From Nocardioides alcanivorans (GTDB taxonomy: Bacteria; Actinomycetota; Actinomycetes; Propionibacteriales; Nocardioidaceae), in assembly GCF_021555175.1 (NCBI RefSeq), contig NZ_JAKGRW010000054.1, forward strand, positions 53,501-117,500: a DNA stretch of 64,000 bases. The letters are read 5' to 3'. Positions within the stretch are counted from its first letter, which is position 1, and the number at the start of each line of letters is the position of its first letter. Under the pieces are notes generated by a model. That model made no database searches. It had not been told where the DNA came from and was given only the letters and a program-made list of their open reading frames with translations. Made by a program: the position numbers and the translations under genes. Below are positions 10,799-19,024 of the stretch, piece after piece.

Positions 10799-11781
10799 GT
10801 GGCACGGTCCCTGCCACTCCCGTACGTCGATCCGGTCGCGTCGTCGCCCTGGGCGGCGGCCACGGCCTCCACGTGACCCTGTCGGCGCTGCGCCGCGTCG
10901 TCGACGACTTGACCGGCGTCGTCACGGTGGCTGACAACGGAGGTTCGTCGGGGCGCCTGCGCGACGAGTTTGGCATCCTGCCCCCGGGCGACCTGAGGAT
11001 GGCCCTGGCCGCCCTCTGCAGCGACGACGACTGGGGTCAGACCTGGGCGAAGGTGCTGCAGCACCGGTTCAGCAGCGACGGTGAACTCGGTGGCCACGCG
11101 GTCGGCAACATCCTCATCACGGCCCTGTGGGAGCTGTTGGGCGAGAACGTGCTCGGCCTGGAGTGGGTTGCCCGCCTGCTGGCGGCCGAGGGCCGGGTCC
11201 TGCCGATGTCGGACGTCCCGCTCGACATCGAGGCCGACGTGCGTGGCCTCGACCCCGACGACCCCGACGGGGTCTCGCTGGTGCGTGGGCAGGCAGACGT
11301 AGCTGTCACTCCCGGCACCATCCAGGCGATCCGGCTCGTGCCGGAGCACATGCCTGCCAACCCGGAGGCGGTCAAGGCCGTCACCGAGGCCGAGTGGGTC
11401 TTCCTCGGGCCGGGCAGCTGGTACACCTCCGTGCTGCCGCACCTGATGCTCGACGGCCTGCGGGAGGCGATCGTCGGCACCCAGGGGCGGATTGTCGTCG
11501 TCCTCAATCTCCCGGGCTCGGAGGGCGAGACGTCGGGCTACTCGTCCATCGATCTCCTGGCGGTCCTGTTCGACCGGGCGCCGGACCTGCGCATCCACAC
11601 CGTGCTCGCCGACCGGGAGAGTGTCGAGCACGGTCAGGTCGGTGCCGACCTGCTGGCCGCGGTCGTGGCGAGTGCGGGCAGCGAACTGGTCCTGGAGGAG
11701 CTCTGCATGGACGACGGCTCGCCGCGCCATGACCCGATCAAGCTGGCCGCCGCCTGTGCGCGGATCATCGAGCGTGTGTAA
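10795..11781 (+). CDS. yvcK: YvcK/CofD-like protein (gluconeogenesis factor family)
   Basis: A 328-aa protein of the YvcK family, Rossmann-like, binding UDP-sugars and needed for growth on gluconeogenic carbon and for cell shape in Bacillus and mycobacteria. Visible motifs are ALGGGHGLHVTLSALR near the N-terminus, the phosphate-binding VADNGGSSGRLR, LPPGDLRMALAAL, and the LGPGSWYTSVLPHL segment. It overlaps rapZ by four bases and precedes whiA by 11 bases. Its exact ligand here is inferred from the family. Confidence 0.94.
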   Translation: MSGTVPATPVRRSGRVVALGGGHGLHVTLSALRRVVDDLTGVVTVADNGGSSGRLRDEFGILPPGDLRMALAALCSDDDWGQTWAKVLQHRFSSDGELGGHAVGNILITALWELLGENVLGLEWVARLLAAEGRVLPMSDVPLDIEADVRGLDPDDPDGVSLVRGQADVAVTPGTIQAIRLVPEHMPANPEAVKAVTEAEWVFLGPGSWYTSVLPHLMLDGLREAIVGTQGRIVVVLNLPGSEGETSGYSSIDLLAVLFDRAPDLRIHTVLADRESVEHGQVGADLLAAVVASAGSELVLEELCMDDGSPRHDPIKLAAACARIIERV

Positions 11782-11792
11782 GGATCGACGCC

Positions 11793-12777
11793 ATGGCAAT
11801 GACGGCACAGGTGAAGTCGGAGCTTGCGAGCACCCAGACCACGAAGACGTGCTGCCGCAAGGCTGAGGTCTCGACGACGCTGCGTTTTGCCGGTGGCCTG
11901 CACATCGTCAGCGGCCGCATCGTGGTCGAGGCGGAGCTCGACACCGGAGCCGCTGCGCGCCGGTTGCGCACCGACATCGCCGAGGTCTTCGGTCATCCCG
12001 CGGAGGTCGCCGTCGTGCAGGGGCCGGCCTCAAGCGCGGCAATCGTTATGTGCTGCGTGTCGTCCGTGACGGCGAGTCGCTCGCCCGTCAGACGGGTCTG
12101 CTCGACCAGCGCGGGCGCCCGGTCCGGGGCCTGCCTCCCCAGGTCGTCTCCGGCGCAGCCTGCGACGCGGTGGCTGCCTGGCGCGGTGCCTTCCTTGCCC
12201 ACGGCTCGCTCACCGAACCGGGCCGGTCCTCCTCGCTCGAGGTGACCTGCCCCGGTCCCGAGGCCGCGCTTGCGCTCGTCGGCGTCGCGCGCCGCCTCAA
12301 CATCCAGGCCAAGGCGCGCGAGGTGCGGGGAGTCGACCGGGTGGTCATCCGCGACGGTGACGCCATCGGTGCACTGCTCACCCGCCTCGGTGCCCACGAG
12401 GCGCTGATGGCCTGGGAGGAGCGTCGGATGCGCCGCGAGGTGCGTGCGACGGCCAATCGCCTCGCCAACTTCGACGACGCCAACCTCCGCCGTTCCGCTC
12501 GTGCCGCCGTGGCTGCGGGTGCTCGCGTGGAACGCGCCCTGGAGATCCTTGGCGAGGGCACCCCGATCATCTGCGACTTGCCGGTCACCTGCGGCTGCAG
12601 CACAAGCAGGCCTCCCTCGAGGAGCTCGGCCAGCTGCACGACCCGGTGCTCACCAAGGACGCCATCGCCGGACGCATCCGTCGGCTCTTGGCCATGGCTG
12701 ACAAGCGGGCCGAGGAGCTCGGCATCCCTGACACCGAGGCGTCGTTGACGCCGGAGATGCTCGCCGACGCCGAGTAG
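11793..12777 (+). CDS. whiA: WhiA regulator (two frame breaks)
   Basis: DNA-binding protein with an N-terminal LAGLIDADG-homing-endonuclease-like fold and a C-terminal helix-turn-helix; controls sporulation septation in Streptomyces and is conserved in non-sporulating relatives. The start reads MAMTAQVKSELA. The frame is lost near 12027 (CAGGGGCCGGCC) and near 12563 (ACCCCG); one base added at each gives QGPGLKRGNRYVLRV and GTPDHLRLAGHLRLQHKQAS, and an ending LTPEMLADAE at TAG 12775-12777. The restored length is 328 aa, the family norm. Ribosome site AAGGATCG lies before ATG 11793. Confidence 0.93.
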
Positions 12778-12810
12778 CGCGCATCGCCGGTCGCTTTGGG
12801 TCGCATGGCC

Positions 12811-12816
12811 TAGCCT
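12811..12816 (+). promoter_or_regulatory. Possible -10 box TAGCCT upstream of gap
   Basis: TAGCCT lies in the 77-base gap between whiA and gap. It would give a leader of about 30 bases containing the AGAGGTGG ribosome site. No good -35 hexamer is seen. Confidence 0.35.
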
Positions 12817-12854
12817 CGGGAGTAGTCCCTGGTCTCCAGCGAGAGGTGGCACCG

Positions 12855-13864
12855 ATGACCGTGCGCGTCGGAATCAACGGCTTCGGTCGGATCGGCCGGA
12901 ACTTCTACCGGGCAGTGCTGGCCTCCGACGCAGACCTCGAGGTGGTGGCGGTCAACGACCTGGGTGACCTGCCCACCTTGGCCCACTTGCTGAAGTACGA
13001 CACGACCCTGGGTGTCCTGGACGCCGACGTGCACGCCGAGGACCACCGCATCGTCGTGGGGACGACGAGCTTCGTCGCCCACGAGGAGCGGGACCCGGGC
13101 CGGATCCCTTGGCACGAGTCGGGCGTCGACGTCGTCGTCGAGTCCACCGGACACTTCACCGAGGCAGCTGCTGCTCGCGCCCACGTGACCTCCGGCGGGG
13201 CCCACAAGGTGATCATCTCGGCGCCGGCGAAGGGGAGGACATCACGGTGGTGATGGGGGTCAACCACCGGGACTACGACCCGTCGTCGCACACGGTGATC
13301 TCCAACGCCTCCTGCACCACCAACTGCCTCGGCCCGCTGGCCAAGGTCCTCCACGACGGGCTGGGCATCGAGCGTGGCCTGCTGACGACCGTGCACGCCT
13401 ACACGGCCGACCAGAACCTCCAGGACAACGTGCACCGCGACCTGCGCCGAGCACGCGCTGCCGCGGTCAACGTCGTCCCCACCTCCACCGGCGCTGCCAA
13501 GGCCATCGGACTGGTCATCCCGGAGCTGGACGGACGCCTCGACGGCTATGCCTTGCGAGTGCCGGTGCCAACCGGGTCGGTGAGCGACCTCACCGTCACC
13601 GTCAGTCGTGAGACCAGCGCGGCAGAGGTCAACCAGCTCTTCGCAGCTGCCGCTGCCGAGGGCGACCTCGCCGCCTACCTGACGTACTCCGACGCCCCGA
13701 TCGTCTCGTCGGATATCGTCACTCATCCGTCGTCGTGCATCTTCGACGCACCGTTGACCAAGGTGATCGGAAACCAGGTCAAGGTCGTCGGGTGGTACGA
13801 CAACGAATGGGGCTACTCCAACCGGCTGGTCGACCTGATCGAACTCGTCGGGGCCTCGCTCTGA
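12855..13864 (+). CDS. gap: Glyceraldehyde-3-phosphate dehydrogenase, type I (one frame break)
   Basis: NAD-dependent oxidation of glyceraldehyde 3-phosphate to 1,3-bisphosphoglycerate. NGFGRIGR starts the Rossmann fold, AVND supplies the aspartate that selects NAD, SNASCTTNCL holds the catalytic cysteine, TVHAYTADQ the active-site histidine, and WYDNEWGYSNR the C-terminal signature. The frame breaks near 13235 in AAGGGGAGG; one extra G restores APAKGEDITVV and a 336-aa protein. ATG 12855 is preferred over an in-frame GTG at 12846. It starts the gap-pgk-tpiA glycolytic run. Confidence 0.96.
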
Positions 13865-13890
13865 TCCGCACACCTGAACCAGAGGAACAC

Positions 13891-15105
13891 ATGCCCGGCA
13901 TCGATTCGTTGACCGCTGCGCTCGGGGGCTCCCTGAGCGGCAAGCGGATCCTCGTCCGCTCCGACCTCAACGTGCCGCTCGACGGCACCACGATCACCGA
14001 CGACGGACGGATCCGGGCCAGTGCGCCCACGATCGCGGCACTGGCTGACGCGGGCGCGCGCGTCGTGGTCGTCGCCCACCTCGGACGGCCGAAGGGAGCC
14101 CCGGACGCGGCGTACTCCCTGGCTCCGGTGGCCGAGCGACTCGGCGAGGTGCTCGGCCGGCCCGTGGCCTTCGCCACCGACACCGTGGGCGATGCTGCCA
14201 GCGAGACCGTCAGCGGCCTGGCGGACGGAGATATTGCGCTCCTCGAGAACGTGCGCTTCAACGCCGGAGAGACCAGCAAGGACGACGCCGAGCGCGGCGC
14301 CTTCGCCGACCAGCTGGCAGCGCTCGCTGACGGTTTCGTCAGCGACGGCTTCGGGGTGGTGCACCGCAAGCAGGCCTCCGTGTACGACGTCGCCGCGCGG
14401 CTCCCGCACGCCATGGGCAACCTGGTCGGCACCGAGATCGACGTGCTCCGTCGTCTGACGGACTCGCCCGAGCGCCCCTATGCCGTCGTGCTGGGCGGCT
14501 CCAAGGTCTCCGACAAGCTCGGGGTGATCGACAACCTGCTCGGCAAGGCCGACCACCTCCTGATCGGCGGCGGCATGGTCTTCACGTTCCTCGCAGCCCA
14601 GGGGCTCGAGGTGGGCAAGAGCCTCCTCGAGGCCGACCAGCTGGACACCTGTCGTGACTACTTGGCGCGGGCGGAGAAGCTCGGTGTCACGATCATGCTG
14701 CCGACCGACATCGTGGTCGACAGCGCCTTCCCGTCGGGCGACCGTGCGCCGGAGCCGTCCGTCGTCGCGGCCGACGCCATCCCTGCAGACAGTCTCGGTC
14801 TCGACATCGGTCCCGACTCCGCTGCCGCCTTCGCCGCAGCGCTTGGCAAGGCTCGCACCGTCTTCTGGAACGGCCCCATGGGGGTCTTCGAGGTCGACGC
14901 CTTCGCCGGTGGCACCCGCGCGGTGGCCCAGGCGCTCACCGAGGTCGACGGGCTGTCCGTGGTCGGTGGCGGTGACTCCGCCGCCGCTGTGCGCCGCCTC
15001 GGCTTCACTGACGACGCGTTCGGGCACATCTCGACCGGGGGCGGAGCCAGCCTCGAATACCTCGAGGGCAAGGAACTGCCCGGCATCTCGATCCTGGAGG
15101 ACTGA
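13891..15105 (+). CDS. pgk: Phosphoglycerate kinase
   Basis: Makes ATP from 1,3-bisphosphoglycerate and ADP; 404 aa, unbroken. RSDLNVPL near residue 27 carries the substrate-binding aspartate and asparagine, followed by VVVAHLGRPKG, LLENVRFNAGE, VLGGSKVSDKLGV, and the nucleotide-binding WNGPMGVFE and GGGDSAAAV stretches. An oddity is VVHRKQASVYDVA where most kinases have HRAHAS. ATG 13891 follows AGAGGAA. Its TGA overlaps the tpiA ATG (TGATG). Confidence 0.97.
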   Translation: MPGIDSLTAALGGSLSGKRILVRSDLNVPLDGTTITDDGRIRASAPTIAALADAGARVVVVAHLGRPKGAPDAAYSLAPVAERLGEVLGRPVAFATDTVGDAASETVSGLADGDIALLENVRFNAGETSKDDAERGAFADQLAALADGFVSDGFGVVHRKQASVYDVAARLPHAMGNLVGTEIDVLRRLTDSPERPYAVVLGGSKVSDKLGVIDNLLGKADHLLIGGGMVFTFLAAQGLEVGKSLLEADQLDTCRDYLARAEKLGVTIMLPTDIVVDSAFPSGDRAPEPSVVAADAIPADSLGLDIGPDSAAAFAAALGKARTVFWNGPMGVFEVDAFAGGTRAVAQALTEVDGLSVVGGGDSAAAVRRLGFTDDAFGHISTGGGASLEYLEGKELPGISILED

Positions 15106-15909
15106 TGGTCTCGACGAAGAAGCCCGGGCGTGTCCCGCTGATGGCGGGCAACTGGAAGATGCACAAGAACCACCAGGAGGCCGTGGTCTTCGTCCAGAAG
15201 CTTGCCTGGAGCCTTTCGGACAAGAAGCACGACCACCAGCGGACCGAGGTGGTGGTGCTGCCACCCTTCACCGACATCCGGTCGGTCCAGACCCTCGTCG
15301 ACGGCGACCGCCTGAAGATCCGTTACGGCGCCCAGGACGTCTCCGCCCACGACGCGGGCGCCCACACGGGTGAGGTCTCCGCTTCAATGCTCGCCAAACT
15401 CGGCTGCAGCTATGCGGTCGTCGGGCACTCCGAGCGCCGTCAGGACCACGGGGAGGTCGACTCGCTGGTCAACACCAAGGCCCGCAAGGCCATCGAGGCC
15501 GGCATCGTGCCGATCGTGTGCGTCGGTGAGGGCCTCGAGGTCCGCAAGGCGGGCGAACACGTCGAGCACACGCTTGCGCAGGTCGACGGCTCCCTGGCCG
15601 GCCTCACTGCCGAGCAGGTTGCCGGGCTCGTGATCGCCTATGAGCCGGTGTGGGCGATCGGCACGGGCGAGGTTGCCACCCCCGCTGACGCCCAGGAGGT
15701 CTGTGCCGCGATCCGCGCACGGATCGCCGAGGTGCACGGCGACGAGGTGGGCTCCGCCGTACGCGTCCTCTACGGGGGTCGGTCAAGCCGGCCAACATCG
15801 GCGCGATCATGCAGCAGCCCGACGTCGACGGTGCCCTGGTCGGGGAGCGAGCCTCGACGTCGACGAGTTCGGCGGCATCTGCCGCTACCAGGACATGCCG
15901 GTGCTCTGA
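15105..15909 (+). CDS. tpiA: Triosephosphate isomerase (two frame breaks)
   Basis: Interconverts dihydroxyacetone phosphate and glyceraldehyde 3-phosphate. AGNWKMHKN holds the active-site asparagine and lysine, VVGHSERR the catalytic histidine, and AYEPVWAIGTG the catalytic glutamate. Two single-base losses follow: TACGGGGGTCGG near 15777 (restores YGGSVKPANIGAIM) and GTCGGGGAGCG near 15845 (restores LVGGASLDVDEFGGI). The repaired protein is 268 aa and ends CRYQDMPVL. It faces the LysE-type exporter gene across a 17-base gap. Confidence 0.95.
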
Positions 15910-15926
15910 GCAGACTGCCGAGCAGT

Positions 15927-16535
15927 TCAACCGCGGGCGAGCATCGCGGCGACGAAGAGCATCGTCGCCGCGATCGCCATCTCCAACATCTGCCACGCAC
16001 GCGGACTTCGCAGCAGGGGTGCCAGCAGCCGGGCGCCGAACCCGAGCGAGGCGAACCACCAGACGCTCGCCGTCGCCGCTCCCGCGCCGAACCACCAGCG
16101 TGCCTCGATGCTGCCCTGGGCGGCGGCGAGGGAACCGATGAGCAGCACGGTGTCGAGGTAGACGTGCGGGTTGAGCCAGGTGAGCGCCATCGCCCGGCCG
16201 ACGGCCGTACGACGTCGCTCGGCGCCGACGGCTGCACCGACCCCCAGGGACTCGGGGTGGCGGGCCCGCCGCAACGACGCAGCGGCGTACCAGAGCAGGA
16301 AGGCGACGCCGAGCCAGCGGACGACCTCGACCAACCAGCCGGCGCGGTCGACGAGGACGCCGATCCCCGCCACCCCGGCCAGGATCAGCACCAGGTCGGA
16401 GACTGCGCACACCAGTACGACCGGCCCCACGTGCGAGCGAAGGAGACCTTGTCGGAGGACGTAGGCGTTCTGCGCTCCGATGGCGATGATGAGGCTGAGG
16501 CCGGTGAGGAGGCCGGCCGACGCGGTGGGGAGCAC
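15927..16535 (-). CDS. LysE/ArgO-type amino-acid exporter
   Basis: Inner-membrane exporter of basic amino acids, 202 aa with about six membrane spans. The N-terminal SLIIAIGAQNAYVLRQGL is the LysE-family signature; a second conserved stretch is LTWLNPHVYLDTVLLIG in the middle. GTG start at 16535 with TAGTTT six bases upstream, a leaderless layout. It is divergent from a LysG/ArgP-type regulator gene across 78 bases, the standard lysEG pairing in which the regulator senses cytoplasmic lysine or arginine and switches on export. Confidence 0.92.
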   Translation of the reverse strand: MLPTASAGLLTGLSLIIAIGAQNAYVLRQGLLRSHVGPVVLVCAVSDLVLILAGVAGIGVLVDRAGWLVEVVRWLGVAFLLWYAAASLRRARHPESLGVGAAVGAERRRTAVGRAMALTWLNPHVYLDTVLLIGSLAAAQGSIEARWWFGAGAATASVWWFASLGFGARLLAPLLRSPRAWQMLEMAIAATMLFVAAMLARG

Positions 16536-16541
16536 CGCTCC

Positions 16542-16547
16542 AAACTA
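16542..16547 (-). promoter_or_regulatory. -10 box TAGTTT, leaderless start of the exporter
   Basis: On the reverse strand TAGTTT ends six bases before the exporter GTG. It lies in the shared control region with the regulator gene. Confidence 0.5.
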
Positions 16548-16586
16548 GGCAGCCACGCAGATGCAGTCCAGTGAATGTTTGTTGCG

Positions 16587-16609
16587 TCAGTGAAGTAGTG
16601 CTTCACTGA
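16587..16609 (+). promoter_or_regulatory. Perfect inverted repeat before the LysG-type gene
   Basis: TCAGTGAAG and CTTCACTGA, nine-base arms around a five-base centre (TAGTG), end four bases before the regulator ATG. LysR-type regulators bind such interrupted dyads, so this is a candidate autoregulatory operator that would also influence the divergent exporter. As RNA it could form a hairpin covering the ribosome site. Confidence 0.65.
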
Positions 16610-16613
16610 GGGC

Positions 16614-17483
16614 ATGCGGTTCGACCCTGCTCAGCTGGAGACCCTCGTCACGATCGCAGAACAGGGCACCTTCGAGGGTGCCGCCCGCACGCTGCAGCTG
16701 ACTCCGAGCGCTGTCAGTCAGCGGGTCCGTGCCCTCGAGCGGGCAGCCGGCACCGTCCTGCTGCAGCGGACCACGCCGGTGGGGGTGACCAGGGCCGGCG
16801 AGCCGCTGTTGAAGTTGGGCAGGCAGCTTCGCCTGCTCGCCGCGGAGGCGTCGGTCGAGCTCGACGGACGGGGCGTGGTCGATCTCCCGGTCGCGGTCAA
16901 CGCCGATTCGTTGGCGACCTGGTTCCGGCCGGTGCTGGCGGCAGTGGCCGCTCGGCCGGGACTGACCCTGCGCCTGTACGTGGAGGACCAGGCACACTCG
17001 CAGGCCCTGCTCCGCCGTGGAGACGTGGTCGCTGCGATCACCGACGATCCCGAACCGGTGCAGGGATGCGTCGTGACGCGGTTGGGGGAGCAGCGCTACT
17101 CGCCAGTGGCGACGCCCGACCTGGTGGCGCGGCACCGCCGTGGCACCGGGATGGACTGGGAAGCGCTGCCGATGGTGGTGTTCAACGAGGTGGACCGGCT
17201 CCAGGACAGGGTGCTCGAGCAACGGGGGACGGCCCGTCCTCCGGTGGTCCACCGCGTCCCCACGTCGGCCGACTTCCTGGCGGCGGTCGAAGCCGGCCTG
17301 GGGTGGGGAATGCTGCCCGAGGGGCAGCTCGAAGCATCGCTGCGGTCGGGCCGGGTGGAACTGCTGCCGGGAGCCGAGTCGCTGACGGTGACGCTGCACT
17401 GGCAGCGGTGGCGCTTGTCGAGTGATGCTCTCGACGAGCTCAGTGCCGACGTACGCCGGGCGGCCACGCGACTGCACCGGTGA
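16614..17483 (+). CDS. lysG: LysR-family regulator, LysG/ArgP type
   Basis: Transcription activator of amino-acid export, 289 aa. The N-terminal winged helix-turn-helix spans about residues 4-62 (LETLVTIAEQGTFEGAARTL, TPSAVSQRVRALE); the rest is the two-lobed effector-binding domain, with the ArgP-like VAVNADSLATWF segment at about 93-104. It is divergent from the LysE-type exporter and shares a control region containing a perfect inverted repeat. Lysine, arginine or both could be the co-inducer. Confidence 0.92.
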   Translation: MRFDPAQLETLVTIAEQGTFEGAARTLQLTPSAVSQRVRALERAAGTVLLQRTTPVGVTRAGEPLLKLGRQLRLLAAEASVELDGRGVVDLPVAVNADSLATWFRPVLAAVAARPGLTLRLYVEDQAHSQALLRRGDVVAAITDDPEPVQGCVVTRLGEQRYSPVATPDLVARHRRGTGMDWEALPMVVFNEVDRLQDRVLEQRGTARPPVVHRVPTSADFLAAVEAGLGWGMLPEGQLEASLRSGRVELLPGAESLTVTLHWQRWRLSSDALDELSADVRRAATRLHR

Positions 17484-17526
17484 TGCGACATGGCATCCGG
17501 GTGCGGTGGCTCACGTAGCCGTCGGA

Positions 17527-17532
17527 TAGGCT
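17527..17532 (+). promoter_or_regulatory. -10 box TAGGCT, leaderless start of secG
   Basis: TAGGCT ends seven bases before the secG GTG, with no ribosome site between them. Confidence 0.55.
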
Positions 17533-17539
17533 CTGCCTC

Positions 17540-17779
17540 GTGGAAACGCTCTTCACCATCATCCTCGTGATCACCAGCCTCGCGCTGATCATGCTCGTCC
17601 TCCTGCACAAGGGACGCGGCGGTGGTCTCTCCGACATGTTCGGCGGCGGTGTCTCCAGCGGGCTGGGCGGTTCCTCGGTGGCCGAGCGCAACCTCGACCG
17701 GCTCACGGTCGGCATGGGCCTCATCTGGGCGGCGTGCATCATCGCCCTGACGGTGCTCGTGGCCTTCGGCGGAGTCTGA
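17540..17779 (+). CDS. secG: Preprotein translocase subunit SecG
   Basis: Small membrane subunit of the SecYEG export channel, 79 aa, the normal size. Two membrane spans (about residues 3-23 and 54-75) flank a glycine-rich cytoplasmic loop, HKGRGGGLSDMFGGG, which is the family signature. GTG start with a leaderless -10 box. Its place after the glycolytic genes and before rbpA is conserved in actinobacteria. Confidence 0.95.
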   Translation: METLFTIILVITSLALIMLVLLHKGRGGGLSDMFGGGVSSGLGGSSVAERNLDRLTVGMGLIWAACIIALTVLVAFGGV

Positions 17780-17820
17780 CCCCTAGCCTTTCCCAGAAGA
17801 GTGCTCTGAGAGGAACACCA

Positions 17821-18180
17821 GTGGCCGGTGCAGGTAGCGCGATCCGAGGCACGCGGATCGGATCAGGTCCCGTGGGCGAGGCCGAGCGCGGTGAAGCCGC
17901 GCCCAGGCAGCAGGTCATCTACTTCTGTGCCCATGACCATCGGTCGGCGATCACCTTCGCCGTCGAGGCGAAGGTGCCCGAGACCTGGGACTGCCCGCGC
18001 TGCGGACTCCCGGCGAGTCTCGACGCCGAGAACCCGCCGCCGGCCCCGAAGAACGAGCCCTACAAGACCCACCTGGCCTACGTGAAGGAGCGGCGCTCCG
18101 ACGAGGAGGCCGAGGACATCCTCGCCGAGGCCCTGCAGTTGCTGCGTTCGCGCCGCAAGGCCGGCGACATCATCTTCTGA
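17821..18180 (+). CDS. rbpA: RNA polymerase-binding protein RbpA
   Basis: Actinobacteria-specific factor that binds RNA polymerase and the principal sigma factor and stabilises the open promoter complex; 119 aa. After a short variable N-terminus (IRGTRIG) come APRQQVIYFC, the DHRSAITFAVEAKVPETWDC core with paired cysteines (WDCPRCG), KTHLAYVKERR, and the C-terminal sigma-binding helix ending RSRRKAGDIIF. GTG 17821 follows AGAGGAA. A perfect palindrome 25 bases downstream probably ends transcription. Confidence 0.95.
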   Translation: MAGAGSAIRGTRIGSGPVGEAERGEAAPRQQVIYFCAHDHRSAITFAVEAKVPETWDCPRCGLPASLDAENPPPAPKNEPYKTHLAYVKERRSDEEAEDILAEALQLLRSRRKAGDIIF

Positions 18181-18204
18181 CGCACCGGTCACTTGCGTCA
18201 CAAG

Positions 18205-18226
18205 ATTCCCCGCCCGGGCGGGGAAT
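18205..18226. repeat. Palindromic repeat, copy 1 (rbpA/pgl junction)
   Basis: A perfect 22-base palindrome whose half is ATTCCCCGCCC. It lies between the convergent rbpA and pgl genes and could act as a bidirectional terminator. The core recurs at 24956-24978 and 25120-25139, also between convergent genes. Sequence just beyond it (GCTTGG at 18232) resembles the 20-base repeat beside the other two copies. Confidence 0.85.
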
Positions 18227-18295
18227 TGCCCGCTTGGCGGTTGTAGCAACAGCCACCAAGCATGCAATTGCCACGCCAAGTCCCGGCTGATGGGT

Positions 18296-19024
18296 TCAGA
18301 GGGCCGCTGCAGCGTCCCGGTCGAGCCACCACACGGTGCCGAGTCGTCCGCGTACGCCGCGGGCCGGGATCGCCTCCACTGGCCCCGGCAGGTGGGCTGC
18401 ACGGACGGCGTCCGCCTTGCCGGTGCCGCTGGCCACGAGCCACAGTTCGCGGGTGCGCCGCAGGGCCTCGAAGGTCAGTGAGATGCGCTCAGGCGGTGGC
18501 TTGGGGGAGTCGGTGACGGCGACGGTGATCTGTTCCTCGACGGTCAGGGCCCGGTGTCCCGGGAACAGCGAGGCCACGTGCCCATCGGGACCGATGCCCA
18601 GCATGACCACCTCGAACTCGCCGCCACCGTGCTGGCGCAACTCGTCGGCGTACTGCTGCGAGGCCAACCCGAGGCTGAGCCCATCGGCGGCAGGCATGGG
18701 GTGCACTCGGGCAGGGTCGGCTCCCAACGCGGCCAGCAAGGGCAGTACGTCGCGTGCGTTGCGGTCGGGTGAGTCGGCCGCAACGAAGCGTTCGTCTCCC
18801 CACCAGAAGTCGACCAGACCCCAGTCGACGCCGGAGCCGGGTCCGATGTCGGCGAGCGCGCGGTGGATCGACGCGGCGATGGTGCCGCCGGTGAGGGCGA
18901 CGGCCGGCACCCGACCGGCAACCTGGGCCTCACCCAGCCGGACGACCAGGGCCTGGGCCACCGCACCCGCGAGCGCCTCGGCGGTGGGCAGGACCGTGCG
19001 GGTCACAGAAGGCTGCGCACCCAC
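18296..19024 (-). CDS. pgl: 6-phosphogluconolactonase
   Basis: Hydrolyses 6-phosphogluconolactone in the oxidative pentose phosphate pathway; 242 aa. Family motifs seen are ALTGGTIAASIH near residue 45, DFWWGDERFV, HPMPAADG, and the catalytic-site LGIGPDGHVASLFPGH. GTG 19024 has AAGGA eight bases upstream; a second in-frame GTG at 19006 overlaps the pgi stop as GTGA. In most actinobacteria zwf and opcA lie between pgi and pgl, but here pgl follows pgi directly. Confidence 0.93.
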   Translation of the reverse strand: MGAQPSVTRTVLPTAEALAGAVAQALVVRLGEAQVAGRVPAVALTGGTIAASIHRALADIGPGSGVDWGLVDFWWGDERFVAADSPDRNARDVLPLLAALGADPARVHPMPAADGLSLGLASQQYADELRQHGGGEFEVVMLGIGPDGHVASLFPGHRALTVEEQITVAVTDSPKPPPERISLTFEALRRTRELWLVASGTGKADAVRAAHLPGPVEAIPARGVRGRLGTVWWLDRDAAAAL

